Below, in pieces: positions 11,976-24,053 of a stretch of 64,000 nucleotides of DNA. The stretch's first letter is position 1. Every line of letters begins with the position of its first letter. The notes beneath the pieces are model-generated. The model did not search any database and had not been told where the DNA came from. It was given only the letters and a program-made list of their open reading frames with translations. The position numbers were made by a program, and so were the translations under genes. The DNA is taken from contig ONZQ02000003.1 in assembly GCA_900312665.1 (NCBI GenBank), forward strand, positions 1,891,823-1,955,822, given 5' to 3'. The stretch comes from Cephalotrichum gorgonifer. Taxonomy: Eukaryota > Ascomycota > Sordariomycetes > Microascales > Microascaceae.

Positions 11976-12762
11976 ACATAACTACCAGCGCAGTAGAAAC
12001 GACCATAATATAAATGTAGAATCAAGCCCCGGGGTGAGCGAGGTAAATAAGCAAGGATAGCGGCGAGTAAAGCAAAGGGAAGAGAGCGACCTGGTTATAG
12101 AAAGGAGGGGAGGAGGGATGATACTACCATGGCCGACAGGCTAAGAGGAAAAGTCTAGGGTCCGAAGAAGTTTCATACGCAAAGCTCTCTTTCTTGTCCC
12201 GTCCGGAAGGTAAGGGCAAGGGCAATGAAAGACGAAATGACACAACCGCCTTGACTTCCCATAAAACAAATCAGTCCACCACCCGTGAGAAGCAATGTCA
12301 TAAGGACACCTTCCTCTGCTCTTCCAAAGCACACCGCACCTTCTCCCTTCCCTCGTCGTTGTACCCGGCCCATGGAGAGAGAAAAAAAATGTCCAATGGT
12401 ATGCTCCAAGGGTATCTAGGAACCGTGGGAGTCCCGACTCAAAGACATCTCTGCCCGTTGTCATGACTGGTCCAGGTTCGTGGACAGGATGACAGGGCGT
12501 GCCGGTCTCGCCACGAGTATGCCCGTCACGTACACATCGATTAAACGGCATGGAACGTGCTGGAGCCGAAGGTGGGAGAAACCGGAAATTAAAAAGGCGG
12601 ACAGCCACCAATACCTCACAACGCCAAACAACTAACAACGTCCTCAAAAATTATGCGTTGACTCTCATACCATCTCCGCCGTTCCGACCACGTCTCGGGA
12701 ATGCACTCCATGCAGGGTATCAGCGAGTAATACAGAAGTCGCGGTTAAGAAAAAGACTATCA
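11976..12762. other. Intergenic DNA, 3' flank of MCM1
   Basis: Nothing recognisable. The end next to 12763 presumably carries the MCM1 3' untranslated region. Confidence 0.4.
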
Positions 12763-13746
12763 TCACGACTGATGACCCGCGTGCTGGGGCATCCCCGACT
12801 GCGGGGGCATGCCGTACGGAGCAGGGGCGCCCCGCTGTACGTAGCTTTGATACGCCATTGCCTGGGACGGGTCCATGCCGACGTTGGGCATGTAGCTCGG
12901 CGGTAGGTGGGAGTTGGGGGGCATTCCGGGACGGGGTTGTTGAGGCGGAAGGTGCTGGCTGGGTGGTTCCTCCGGGGACTCGACTTGGTTCGAGTCGTCA
13001 ACGCCGTTTTCGTTTCCGGGGGTGGGCTCGGGAGCATTTAGGCAAGCCTAACGATTATTCTGAGTTAATGTCGGTGCGCCTACGAGATCTGGGAGTGCCT
13101 TCCCCCCCATTGGACGCGTCGGCTCGGGAATAGAAGAAAAAGCTCTCGTGGCGGCGAATCGATGGAGTAGCCATGCGCTAGGGGTTTCCGTACCTGAATC
13201 AAGTTCTTGCCTTCGGCCTTCGTTACTAGTGGTTGGAGCTTGGGCGTCGTGAATGTGTAAACTAGGCCGGTCTCCGACACGACCAAGAGAAGTACTTGCG
13301 TGCCCGTGAGGACCGACAGTTCGTAGGCCTGTGATTGAAAGAGTTGATTAGTCGGCGACAGGTCAGGGAGAAAGGTGTCGTGTGGATGCAATAATGCGCG
13401 CGTCGCGCGGCGGTGGCGATAGGGAGGGGAAAGGATAGGAAGGGAGACGGTGATGGATGCAAGGGCTACCGTCGTTTTTGGATGCGCAACTTACCTTCTT
13501 CATGATGCCCGCCTTCCGTTTGGAGAAGGTGATGTGCCTCCGCGACTTGTCACTGATAAACTTGATCTCGATCTTCCGTCGCTCTCGGCCGCCCTTCTCA
13601 TCATCGTCATCGTCATCGTCAGCGCTGGGTCGCTGTCGCTTGACGCCGCGGTTCTCATTCGCGCCCGAATTGCCGTTTCCGACCGAGTGCGACTCGGCGA
13701 CGTCGGCGGGAGAGGTTTGGTCGTGTTGATCGGTGATGTCCCCCAT
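12763..13746 (-). CDS. MCM1: MCM1/SRF-type MADS-box transcription factor
   Basis: Three exons on the minus strand: 13746-13495, 13328-13194 and 13047-12763, all joined in phase 0; 223 residues. An acidic run (seven Asp in a row, residues 43-49) precedes the MADS domain at about residues 54-115: RRKIEIKFI, then KSRRHITFSKRKAGIMKK, which ends exon 1, then AYELSVLTGTQVLLLVV. These are the DNA-contact and dimer strands of SRF/Mcm1 proteins, which bind CC(A/T)6GG boxes and control cell cycle, mating and metabolism with partner factors. The tail is rich in Pro, Gln and Met. Introns are 166 and 146 bp, and the first splits the MADS domain. This is the SRF class rather than MEF2 (Rlm1), judging by the KSRRHITFSKRK segment. 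Confidence 0.92.
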
Positions 13747-16700
13747 GGTTGATTTCTGGGTATCGACTGGCTGTCAATGGATTAGATGGTGATACGGGTC
13801 GAAAAAGGCAAGAAGTGGTGGAGATGCTGTTTCGAGCGTGGTGCCGACGGACCTATACTGGATCTGGAGAGGAGCGGAGAGAGGCTGCAACTTCCTTGTG
13901 CTTGGTGAAACCTGGTTGGGTCAGCACGGCGAGTCCTACAAAAGCATCGAGTCTTGCTTGTGTCGACTTGGGTTGAATTGGAGGAAGGTGGTGAGGGGCT
14001 CTGGGTAAATTCAATTCGCTTGTTTGAGTTTCTCCTTCCTTACCTTTTCGTCTCGATTTCCCTCTTCGACTTCCGTCTCTGGAATGTGCTCTGTCTGATC
14101 GGGGTGTGTGTGTATGGAGGACGAAAAGAGGGAATGGTGGGCATTCACGGTGTACGAGTACACCCTTGGAGAGTTGGCGCGGAACCAGGCTGCGACAGCG
14201 GGCCTTGGGTGATCACTTGTCCTTTGCAGGGAGAGGAGTTCCCTTATTATTTGGGGGGTCCTTTTGGAGGGGGTGCTGACCAGCGCAATCTACCGTCTAG
14301 AACACGCGACTTGGGGGGGAAGTTAGAACGGCAGGAGAACGAAGACGTGGTACCGCACCGTCTGGTTCCAAAATGGGGATTAGCTTGAGGAAGGCGCGGG
14401 GGGGGGCGAGAGGGGGGCAACCTTGAGGAGACGAGAGGTTCTCAGGGCGCGCTTCTGCAAGGGTACGAGTACTTAGGTTGAGCCCGGGGGAGGGGGGGGG
14501 TTGGTGTGGAGAATGAATGCACGGATAAGGGTGCGACGCGTTGGTGTGGATGTGTGGTGACTTGGATCTCGGCGGGGGGGGATGGGATTGTACCTACCGT
14601 ACTACTCCGTACAATTTGCTACCAACTACTCGTACCTGTGGCCACCAGCTCCTGAGGGCTTGGGGTTGGGTTGGGTAATTCACAACCGCGGCTCGATTGG
14701 GTTTCTTTGTTCCTTCTTTGAGAATTGGGTTTCGCCAATCGCTGATTGAGAGATTCCCCTGTTAGGAAACAGATATCCGATGGAGGCTGTCGACGTGGGT
14801 TCTTTTGGGAATAGATCGGTCTCTTTTCTTTTTCGTCCACGTTTTTGTTTCTCGGTTGAGAAGAAAGGAACCATCCTTGATTAAAAGAGGATAAGTCAGG
14901 TGTGGGGATGCGTGCTGGCGGGCCTCAGACCTTACTAGCGCACAGTTAGGTTGGACCGACGCGGGTGGGGGTGGTAATTGGACTTGGACGGTGGACGAAT
15001 AAGAGCTGAAGTTCTCGTACAAGTACATCACCTCCCAAACATTTCCCCGACGGAGAACAACGTATACAAGTACTCCGTACGGATACATCGGTACGAAGTA
15101 CACCACTGAGTGGGGTAGTTATTATCATCGATGCACTCCTCCTGAGGGTACGAGTACTCGTATTTGTACCGGTAAAGAGTACTTGAAGAAAACCGACGTA
15201 CTGTCACCACAGTGAGAACCAAGTAGCGTAGCTATGTGCTTCGAGAGAGAGAGAGATGCTATACTTTGCATGAGCTCCTTTAGAGGCTCTCACGAAGTGG
15301 TAGCTGGAATCAACTGGATACGGGTATATACATACAGGCTGCTTTACTCTGGTCGGCTACTCCCGCTTCTTGTATTCTCGAGCACCTTTCAACATCTTAA
15401 CTCGCCAGACGGTACTTCGATTTCTTCGATCCCATCCCTTTAAGACGCCGTTTCAAGTTCTACTGCTCGTACTACTACCTGGGTAAGCATCAAGCATTTC
15501 CGACGGAGTACTTGAACAGGTTAGTTCGGCACGAAACCCTGTCCCGAGGTGGGGTGAGATAAGTGGCTGGCCTGACCGTGTGCAATGTTACTGGGCCGCT
15601 GAAGTCCGACCCACCCACACTGGAACGGAGCCATCCATGGTGCTGATAGGTTCGGGCTTGACAGTTGATGTCCTTCTCATCGACGGGGGGCGGGATGGGA
15701 CCCAGATGACACAGTGCCTGCTGCAACTTGAAAACGTTACTCTTCAGTGTGAAGTATCCTCTCCATTTGCACCGAATTAGTAAGTACTTATACTTGCGGG
15801 CGCAATCAGGCTTCGCTAACTCTGTCCACTCGCGGGGTGAGGTCTTGTCGGAGCCAGTCTTTTGAGCCTCATATCACAGGATAGATATTTCCAGGAATTG
15901 TGGACTCGTTATGTGTACCGATAACCGAGGATGAAATAGATTGTTCCCGTCGCGCTATCTGCGAACAGAAGTCACCACCCCGCAACGAGGTGCCTGCATG
16001 ACGTGAGTGGTTATATTATTAATAGCGCGGCTTGGGGCGTCCAACGGTGGGTCAAACTACTCTCAGTAAGCTCCTCTCCGCCAACAAGTGAGAGTACGAG
16101 CACGGGTAGGTACGGAGTACATACATTGTCAAAGTCCTTGCACTTACTCACTCCAACTACTTATTCGCTCAATGAACGTTGGCTTCACGTGTTGAATTTA
16201 CACCGTACGAGTACAAGCACGAAGCGAAGGATTCAGACAGACCCTGGGCGTTAGTGGTCATGGGGCCAAGCGGCAGGAACAGGGATCCATCAACGGTTCA
16301 AGACGCCGACAGGGGCACACCCGCCCGCTGGCTGGCGGCGACTTCCCGGAGCCGAGTTTTTGGCAGGTGAGCCCGGCCGAAGGCTTTCTAGACCAGATCG
16401 CTGCTGCATGGCAGAGCTCCTGATCGGGGAAAGAGCTCTTGGGGATGCCATATGAGTACAAAATACTTGATTGTACTGCTCAGGTCGGTGGGGGTGCTTA
16501 CTCGTGACAATAGAGAGGTCAGACTCAAGACACGGAGAAAGTGGAGAGAGCCTTGAGGTTGCCCAAGGCGTTTGATATTCGGAGCATGAGTGGCTGGCGC
16601 CCAAGTCGGTCCACTTGTACGAAGTACTCCCTTCCAACATCTTCTCCATCCATGCCATGTCAGAGGAGCGGGGGTGGGGGCGCTTCAATGCTACAGTGTG

Positions 16701-19700
16701 GTGTGGCCTTGCTTGCGTCGATCGAGGAATGAAATAACTTGTACACAAGTTAGCCTCGCATCGTACTTTTTGCACAAGGCTTTGTTGCAGCTTGTTGCTC
16801 ACCATATGGTAATAAAGCCTCTCTCGAAGGGATTGAGTTCCACAAGATTTATTGTATTGTATATACTGTACCTTGGGTTGGCCAAATACTAGTCCTCCTA
16901 TTGGGTGGAATCAGGGTGTGTGGGGACCAAGGTTGTCGATCATCCCCAAGGTGCAAGTACAAGTAAGACGGTGTAACCCGCTGAACGGAGAACCTCTTCG
17001 TACAAGTCGCGCCTGGAGAAACTGCACGAGTACTTTGTATTTGTGTACTGTGTCCCGCCCTTGGTGGCGCGAACGGGGAGACACGGGGCCCACCCACCTA
17101 CTTGTACTCGTAGAGATTGCAATCAGTACACTATTTTAGCAAACTAGTCAGCACTAAGATGCGAACGCAACCACCCGCGCTTGTGCACTATTGGCGCACT
17201 CGTTCTCCAAAAGTAGCTGTGGACCCATCCCGCCCTTCCCCGGCCATAGCAGTACTAAGTGCTACAAGTAACTTACCCTTTTCTTGCCTCCTCACGAAGC
17301 AGGAAATGAATGTATTCCAAGTCTTCCTCAATGAATACTGGACCCCAAGCGCTCGAGTCAGCGACAGCGCTAACGCGATACAAGAGCGGGGAGAGCGCAG
17401 TCATGTTCTCCGTCATCCGTGCAGGCCAATACTGTGCTCGGCCCGGCTTTGGAGTACTTGCGATGTATGTACTTGTACTGTGCAAGGGGGTGCTTGTACT
17501 TCAAAAGGGACAGGGATGGAAGGCGGGCAGGGGAAATTAGGTGGCCGGCCCGAGGTGACTGTACATCGGGACAGGACGAATCAAGGGGGCCGAGGGTATG
17601 AGGACCTTGAAGGGGCGAAAGGAACGAACGACGTGGTCGGAGGTTCTGTTACAAGGAGATGGGTGCTGAACACTTGTACTTGGGCAACGGGCTACTCGTA
17701 TGGATGTATGTCATGGAAGGAGTCTCTCCAGTGTTACGAGAGTGGCTACACATTGACTTGTATCAAATCCGCTCCACTCAAGCTACAAGCTATGTGTGTA
17801 CTCGTTGTACGACCTGAAGCTCGGGGGCTGAGCTAACGATATGTGGACATGGGGGGACGCCGAATCTTTTATGCTTGGGGCTGCTGCCGGATCAGGTAAC
17901 GAGCTGAGCTTCGATCCACGTCCATGCACGGAATCGAGTCCCGTCCGCAATCCGTTCAGGGACTCGTCCAGCTACGATAGGAAAGGTGCCCGCCAGATTT
18001 TCCTGGGAGCCAAAAGCTTATCCCGCATTTCAGGGTCCACACGCAACACCCAGGAAGAGCCTGCTTCGACATCATCGCGTCCAACTCGGCAAAGAAATGG
18101 AATTACAACGGTTTTTTTTTCTCCTCGTAGGGCGAAATACTATTAATGTTCCGGTGGCAACAGGATGTTCAATGTGACTGGGCCCGCATAATTTCCACCT
18201 GCACCACACCACGATGACCGAGGGAGAAAGTACCTACCAGCCTGAAGAGCCGAGTGGCTGTTCACCTTTCGCTATATACGAGTACTTATCCCCCTCACCA
18301 GACGCGCGCATTGGAACTCCCTCCTGCCCTCCTCGGCCGCCGGTGGAGTGCAAGTATGGACAAGGATGTGCGGGACTACTTACGCTTGTACTCCAACCAG
18401 TGCAAGCACTAGTACGAGCACGAGCCCAGCTTGGCCGAGGAGAAACAGGAGGGACTTTCGCTAGCCCACGCTAGAGCAAGCGGTGATATTACAACCTGCG
18501 CCGTACCCCCCTTTCCTTGCATATTGGATATGCCACCCACCCCACACAGGGACTTACCGACCGCCACGACCTCCTCCTTCGGCAAATTTCGGGATTTTTG
18601 GAGCCGGGCAGCAGTCCCCCGACGACGTCGCGTCTTCGACGTGGAGGCGCTCGAGCAGATAGCCGGAAAGCAGGAAGCCACCATATCATCTTAGCAAGAA
18701 GGAGCTCTCGTATTTTGCCGAGGAGATGGAAGGGGAGGCTTGTGCGCTGGAGCCGCACCCCAAGAGAATGAGTAATAAGCGTTCCCTCTGATCTGGATCT
18801 TGAGCAGCACCAACGGCAAGTTAAGCGGCGCTTATGTGTCGGCTCTCACCTTCAATAGGAACAATGCGACGGATATTCTGTCGCCCCAGCCAGCCCCTGG
18901 GTGGCGCTGAGGTGATGCAAATCATTGCGAGGAAGGAGCGCCTTTTGTCTGTTGGCTAACACGGGCTTGAGAAGAGTAATTGTTGGGGAATTTTCAACGA
19001 CCGCGGCAGCGTCCTGGAGACACATGGCTACTTTTATATCTTGCCACAGATACTGCAACCTACCTACACCCAGACTTATCATAGTAGTCCTGTCTTTCTT
19101 GGCCGGACTTTCCATGGCAGGCCACCTACCTTTCCCCTCTTCATGTGTAAGTAATACCCGTGCAAATATGTCGGTAGATAATCAAGTTCGCAGGGAGGAA
19201 TACAAGGAAGGAGCGGTGGTCGCGGCTAATACTCGCGGTTCTAAATACGGCCTGGTTCAGACCGCGACATTACTACCGGCTGCCGAATGTGGAACAGTGC
19301 TACAAGTCACCATCCTAGGATGACCGCGGCCTGATCTTGGGATAGACAGACCCCAGTGACTTGGGAACCTAGTGAGATGTCATAGGGCTGGGTTCTGATA
19401 GACCACGGTCGAGGGGCAGCAATTTTACAACGAAGGTAGTATGGGACAATCATCACTCAACCCCGGGAGAAGGGCCTGTTCTTGGTACATGAATTCTGTT
19501 AAAGAACAACAGACGCTTTGTATATATGACAGGGCGGTATATGAACTATGAAAATTATACAAATTGGCATGTGTCATCCATAGGGTTCCGCAGACTCTTG
19601 TGTCGTGGCCGGTGGATAGTGACGATGTCTAGCTCTCCGAATCGGGAAGGCTCCGGTGGCCAGTGCATGGTGGGAGGCAGAGAGGTAGAATAGGTTGGGG

Positions 19701-20749
19701 ATGCGGGATCATCTAAAATGGATTCTTCTTGTATTTTGCCATGCTCGGGGCAAGATCCCGTGATTCTTCGGTCCACCTCTTGAGTCTGGACCACGACTTC
19801 GAACCTAGCATGTTCGAAAACTTCATCTCCACGCATGAAGATCATAGTGGCCGAGACCCCAACATCCTAGCTTCACATCCATACCATTACCCTGCAGCAA
19901 GCAGTGTCTTCCCTTGGCCATGGCGCGGCAAGGGTCCTCTCCAATTCTGTGCCTCCTGGGCCTCTGATTGGCCAGAGCTTGTCGCGGGGCGGGAGTGCAA
20001 GACCACATGCTGGCACGTGCACGGAGGCCAAGTGCCATCTGCAACACTCTCGCCAAACTGAAACGGCTTCTGTCAGGACTAGTGGATCACTTGAGTCTCG
20101 CCCCCATGGGACGTCGTTCGATCTCGGTGGGCGCTTTGAAGGCCGCACCATGTCCTTTGCGACCAATTCTTGTCTCATACTCGTCCTCTCGCCCCTTGGC
20201 CATGGCGTGGCCCAGTCTCCGGCCGTTTTGTCATCACCTACTGACTGAATCTCCCCCTTCCACATCCCCTACCGCTTAAACCCTTCAACCACCTCTGTAA
20301 ACTCTCCGGTGTTGGACGGATGCTGCTGCTGGTTGGCTTGGGCACTATCTTCTCTTCTCAGGATCGATTGAACATTTGTCCTGAACCGTTATCGTTCTCT
20401 TCTCCTCATGTCTACTAGTTAGACTACTCGCTTTTTTTACTTACCACCTTCTTTTCAACACGTTCACTTCTTCCTTCGTCAGTCCTGCGGGTTGTTGTAG
20501 TCCAGTCACCTTTCAAGTCTTCGCGCACTCTCACCCGACTCTCATTAACCCGCCTTCGACTTTCGAACGAAATTCTTAGAAAGACGCCGGCCGTCCTTTC
20601 CGCATTCGATAATTGCCAGAACGATTTTGGAGTCTGCCGACGCCGGACGAAGTACTTGAATCGCGCTCAGCTCAGAGCAGCCCAACAATTTCCGTGGCCA
20701 AACTGACTTCTGGGATATCGGGGCTGCTCCCGCACACAACAGTGGCAAG
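13747..20749. other. Seven-kilobase gene desert with dispersed palindromic words
   Basis: No gene is recognised. From about 14.1 to 18.5 kb the sequence is studded with GTACGAGTAC, GTACTCGTAC, GTACAAGTAC and TACGGAGTAC (for example 14152-14161, 14463-14472 and the 14-nt palindrome at 15149-15162). A 239-codon frame at 17117-17836 lacks any motif and is rich in residues coded by these words. A coding-like 97-codon frame lies on the minus strand at 19845-19555. The last 300 bases (20450-20749) are the leader region of the tetraspanin gene. Confidence 0.5.
15149..15162. repeat. Perfect 14-nt palindrome TACGAGTACTCGTA
   Basis: It equals its own reverse complement. The identical 14-mer recurs at 58686-58699. 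It is the longest form of the palindromic word family seen in the gene-poor parts of the window. Confidence 0.9.
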
Positions 20750-21596
20750 ATGGTGAACAAGATCCTCCTCACCACGGTGGCCGCCGACCTCCTCTTCCTC
20801 GCCGCCGGCGCTGCTATGCTCGGCTTCTGCCTAATTGTCAGGAACGTCATGGACGAGACCCCGGCCGAGGGGAGGCAGGCCGCGCGGAACCTGCTGTACC
20901 AGAAGTTCCCCCTCGAGGCCGGCATCGTCAACGCCATATTCATCTTCATCACCTTCGTCGTCACCCTCCCCGGCCTCCTGACGCCCGCTCGGAGCTGGCT
21001 GAAACTGTCTGGCATCCTGGTCACCATCTGCGGTATCTTCACCATGTGCATGGGCGTCTTCCTATGGGTTCTTACTCTGCGGGCCGGGGACGACTTCTTC
21101 ACGATCTGGATGGCTCAGGAGCCGGGTGTGCAGGACCTCATGCAGACTTCGGTACGTAACCCCCCCGGGGCGGGTCGGGTCCTTCCTTCGCCGCCCAAGA
21201 AGAAAAAAAGCATGGGGCATGACCGCTTACTTGCGTTAACTTTCTAGTTCAACTGCTGTGGTTACTTCAACAGCACATCACCGGCCTTCGTCACCAACCC
21301 CACGTGTCCCAGCCCGGCCGCCGCGGCGCTGATGAGGGGTTGCGCCCCGGCGCTCACCTCGTTCGCGAACATCTTCATCGATGACATCTTCACCGCTCTT
21401 TTCGGCGTCGTCGGTACGTGACTTGCTTCCCCTGGAACGAGGGACTGGCTCTCTGTACGTGGAACTACCTACTTACACGCAATTCTTAGGTATCGATGTC
21501 GTCGTCGTCATGGCGATCGCCTGCCTCCTCAAGGACCGCAAGGAGCGCGAACGGTATCGGCATATTGACGAGAAGTCGGGCTACCGCGGAATCTGA
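20750..21596 (+). CDS. PLS1: Fungal tetraspanin, PLS1-like
   Basis: Three exons, 20750-21151, 21248-21413 and 21490-21596; 224 residues, matching the roughly 225 of fungal Pls1. Four membrane segments: about residues 7-30, 60-80, 85-105 and, after the large loop, the segment across the last junction (FGVVGIDVVVVMAIACLL). The large extracellular loop has the tetraspanin CCG motif (C137-C138-G139) and two more cysteines (C154, C166) for disulfides. The tail ends KDRKERERYRHIDEKSGYRGI-like, basic and cytosolic, typical of Pls1 as I recall it. Pls1 is needed for penetration-peg emergence from appressoria in plant pathogens and for ascospore germination in saprotrophs, acting with NADPH oxidase. 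Introns are 96 and 76 bp with clean GT-AG ends. Other fungal tetraspanin subfamilies are the alternative. Confidence 0.85.
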
Positions 21597-22393
21597 GCAT
21601 CTCCTGCCAGCTTTGGGCCTCGCGTTGCCCCGGCGGCGGCGGCCCTCGGCTCGAGTCTGTCACCGTCTCATCATTACTACGGAGCCGTTACCACCTTGCC
21701 CTTCACCTCGGCCCCTCTGATCCGCATTTTCGAAGAAATGATTCTTCACTTCTTGCATAACCGCTGTTAGCGATTCACGTGTGTAATTCTCTGTTCATCT
21801 GCTTATATATATATATACTTTGGTTTCGTTGAAAGATCTTTCTGTTTGGATAAGGGAATGAAGAAGGGGGGCAGGGGTGGGGTTGGAAGTATGAAGACAA
21901 AGATAGGGGAAAGTGGACGAGCCGAGGAGGGGGTAGAACTAGACATGAAAATCAAACGCCAGTAACATATAAGATGGCTTCGCATCGCCCTATTTTGACT
22001 ATTGCTCTCTAGTTCTATGGTCTTCATGCTCCTTGCGTGTATTAGTAGTTACTGCTCTCTGGGGTATACTAGTACTAAAAGAGTTTAGCGACGGATCGTG
22101 AGTTCGGACCCTGCTTCTTTGATGAAGCCTAATGAACGCTCTCCATGTTGGACGAAGAGTATCAATCGCATGTACCCCAATGTGCCGTATCCCAAACGGA
22201 CACAATGCCCCCCGAGATAGCAACGCTTGGGCGCCCTTGGTCCCTTACTACCTCATCTACTAACTATACATAAAGGGGGTCCCATAATGTAGAAAAGAGA
22301 TAGAGGAAATAATCCCAAGTGTGTTAAAAATAAGGTATATATATATATATATCCAAACAAGAAGAAGCGCTATTACTGGACACCCATCATCAA
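21597..22393. other. Convergent intergenic region, 3' flanks of tetraspanin and NIPA genes
   Basis: AT-richer than its surroundings, with TATATATATATA stretches at about 21805 and 22336. No gene seen. Confidence 0.5.
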
Positions 22394-24053
22394 TCATACA
22401 GGCGGTTGTCCGCTCTCGCCCCCGGCCCCTTCCTGGCCACCGGCAGACGAGGGACCGCCGTCTCCCGCGCCATCTCTATCTGTCCCCGGGGTCCCGGGTC
22501 TATTCCACCACGCCAGCTTCCAGATGCCGCCCATCGCGCTCTGAAGCGTCATCGCCCGGTTCCTCTGCCGCCTAGCCGTGAAGCCGGGGAACCCCGTCGA
22601 TTTCCTCCGTCTCCTGAACGGCCGTCTCGCGTCCCCGTTGAGAGCCTCCTCGGAGAAGATGCCTAGTCCGGAACCGCTACCGCTCGCCGCCCTACGCGGG
22701 GAGTCGAGAAGGCGCGTCCTCTCCGAGGAGGGTAGCGTCGTAGACCGGCGCCTGATGTTCCCGGGACTAGATGGGTCGTCGCAGTCCTCCAGTTCGTCCC
22801 ATATCTCGGCGCGTTCCTCCCACCTGAGGGGGGTCTTCTTACGGCCCGGCGAGAGTGGGGATTCGGGGGGGCGCGTGGTGAACGTCTGGTATTGTGATGA
22901 TGATAAGGCGCTCTCTTGATCGAGAACGTCGGAGTCTAGAAGCGCCACCTCTTCCTCTTCGCCCTCTGTGTCTTCTACGAGACCCAGGCCCGGAGCCAGG
23001 GAGGATTGGCCCACGCCGGGAGGGTGCTGCTCGTCGTGGAGCCTCCAGGACAGAGAGAGGACGCCGGAAAGGAGTATGACGGTGCCGAGGGCGATTAGCC
23101 ATGCTTGTAGGGTGGTGATGAGGTCGGTTTGATCGAAGTAAATTAGGCCGTCTAGGATGGCAATGATGTTGTAGACGCAGAAGACTAGCGGGTATAAGAC
23201 GGATGTAGAAACTAGCTTCAGGCCACGGTGTAGGTAATATAGTTGTATGAGTGCGAGGCTGACGAGCGCCAGCACCAGCACCCACGACTCCCAGTGCACG
23301 AACTGGTTGTCCCCGTCAACCAGGGTCTTGATGATGAGCTCGACGGCGGACTTTGCGACGAGGAGCGAGTGGGCCGACAATACGCCGCTGATGCATCCGA
23401 AGGCGAGTCCCCTGCCGAGGCGGAACTTGGCGCTCTGCACCTTGCTCGGAAACGTGCTGACGAACTCCGTCACGGCGATCACGGCGACGACGAGGAACGC
23501 TTGGAATATCATCCACCCCACGAAAGGGCCCCTCCCCAGGAGCTCCAGCAGCTCGCTCAGGTCATGCGCCGGCGAGGGTATGGCTCCAAAGACGGCTATG
23601 AGTACCGCGCCGGTGCAGACCAGGAGCGTCCCCCACATGGACCACGTCGTGAACGGCTCCCCGAGTATAAGTGTGGCGCAGATGGAGTTGAAAACGAGGC
23701 CGGAGGCCTGGAGGGTCGAGAGGACGGGGAGCGGAAGCGTCGATATCTGGACGGAGCTGCCGAGTATGTTGGCGACGATGAACATGGCCATACCGATCTG
23801 CCACCTGCGCCGGCGGTGTGGTGGCCTGCGGACGTCGTGCGGGCCCTTTTCGTCTTCGAGGATGTGCGACTTGCGCTGGAGGGTCAGGCCGAGGCTCTGT
23901 ACGCTGGTCGAGAGGAGTCCAACCACGATGCCCAGCTAGAGGGGAGACTCGGTGTCAGTACGCAAGAGACACCGGGGGTTGAGTGAGGGTGGCCTGGAGG
24001 GAGAGACGAACGGCAAGGCTCCCTCCCGCGGAGATGCCACCAATGGATCCCAT
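22394..24053 (-). CDS. NIPA-like (DUF803) magnesium-type membrane transporter
   Basis: Two exons on the minus strand, 24053-24012 (MGSIGGISAGGSLA) and 23935-22394, joined in phase 0; 527 residues. The spliced start reads SLALGIVVGLLSTSVQSLGL, the conserved first helix of the NIPA family, followed by QRKSHILEDEK. Eight or nine hydrophobic helices follow, including the EamA-like segment with LQASGLVFNSICATLILGEP. The last 200 residues are hydrophilic, with Ser-, Arg- and Glu-rich blocks. NIPA proteins transport Mg2+ or related cations at plasma or endosomal membranes; the fungal substrate is not settled. The donor is an unusual GTTCGT, but phase, protein continuity and the CTGAC branch point in the 76-bp intron support it. 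The gene is divergent from VMA4. Confidence 0.85.

Noticed and set aside
17117..17836. 239-codon frame in the gene desert
   Set aside because: There is no motif, Cys and Thr runs come from the TACTTGTAC words, and no partner exons or promoter signs are seen.
23243..23986. 247-codon open frame antisense to the NIPA-like gene
   Set aside because: It lies over the conserved first helices of the real gene, and its composition (Glu/Arg/Gly) is that of an antisense shadow.
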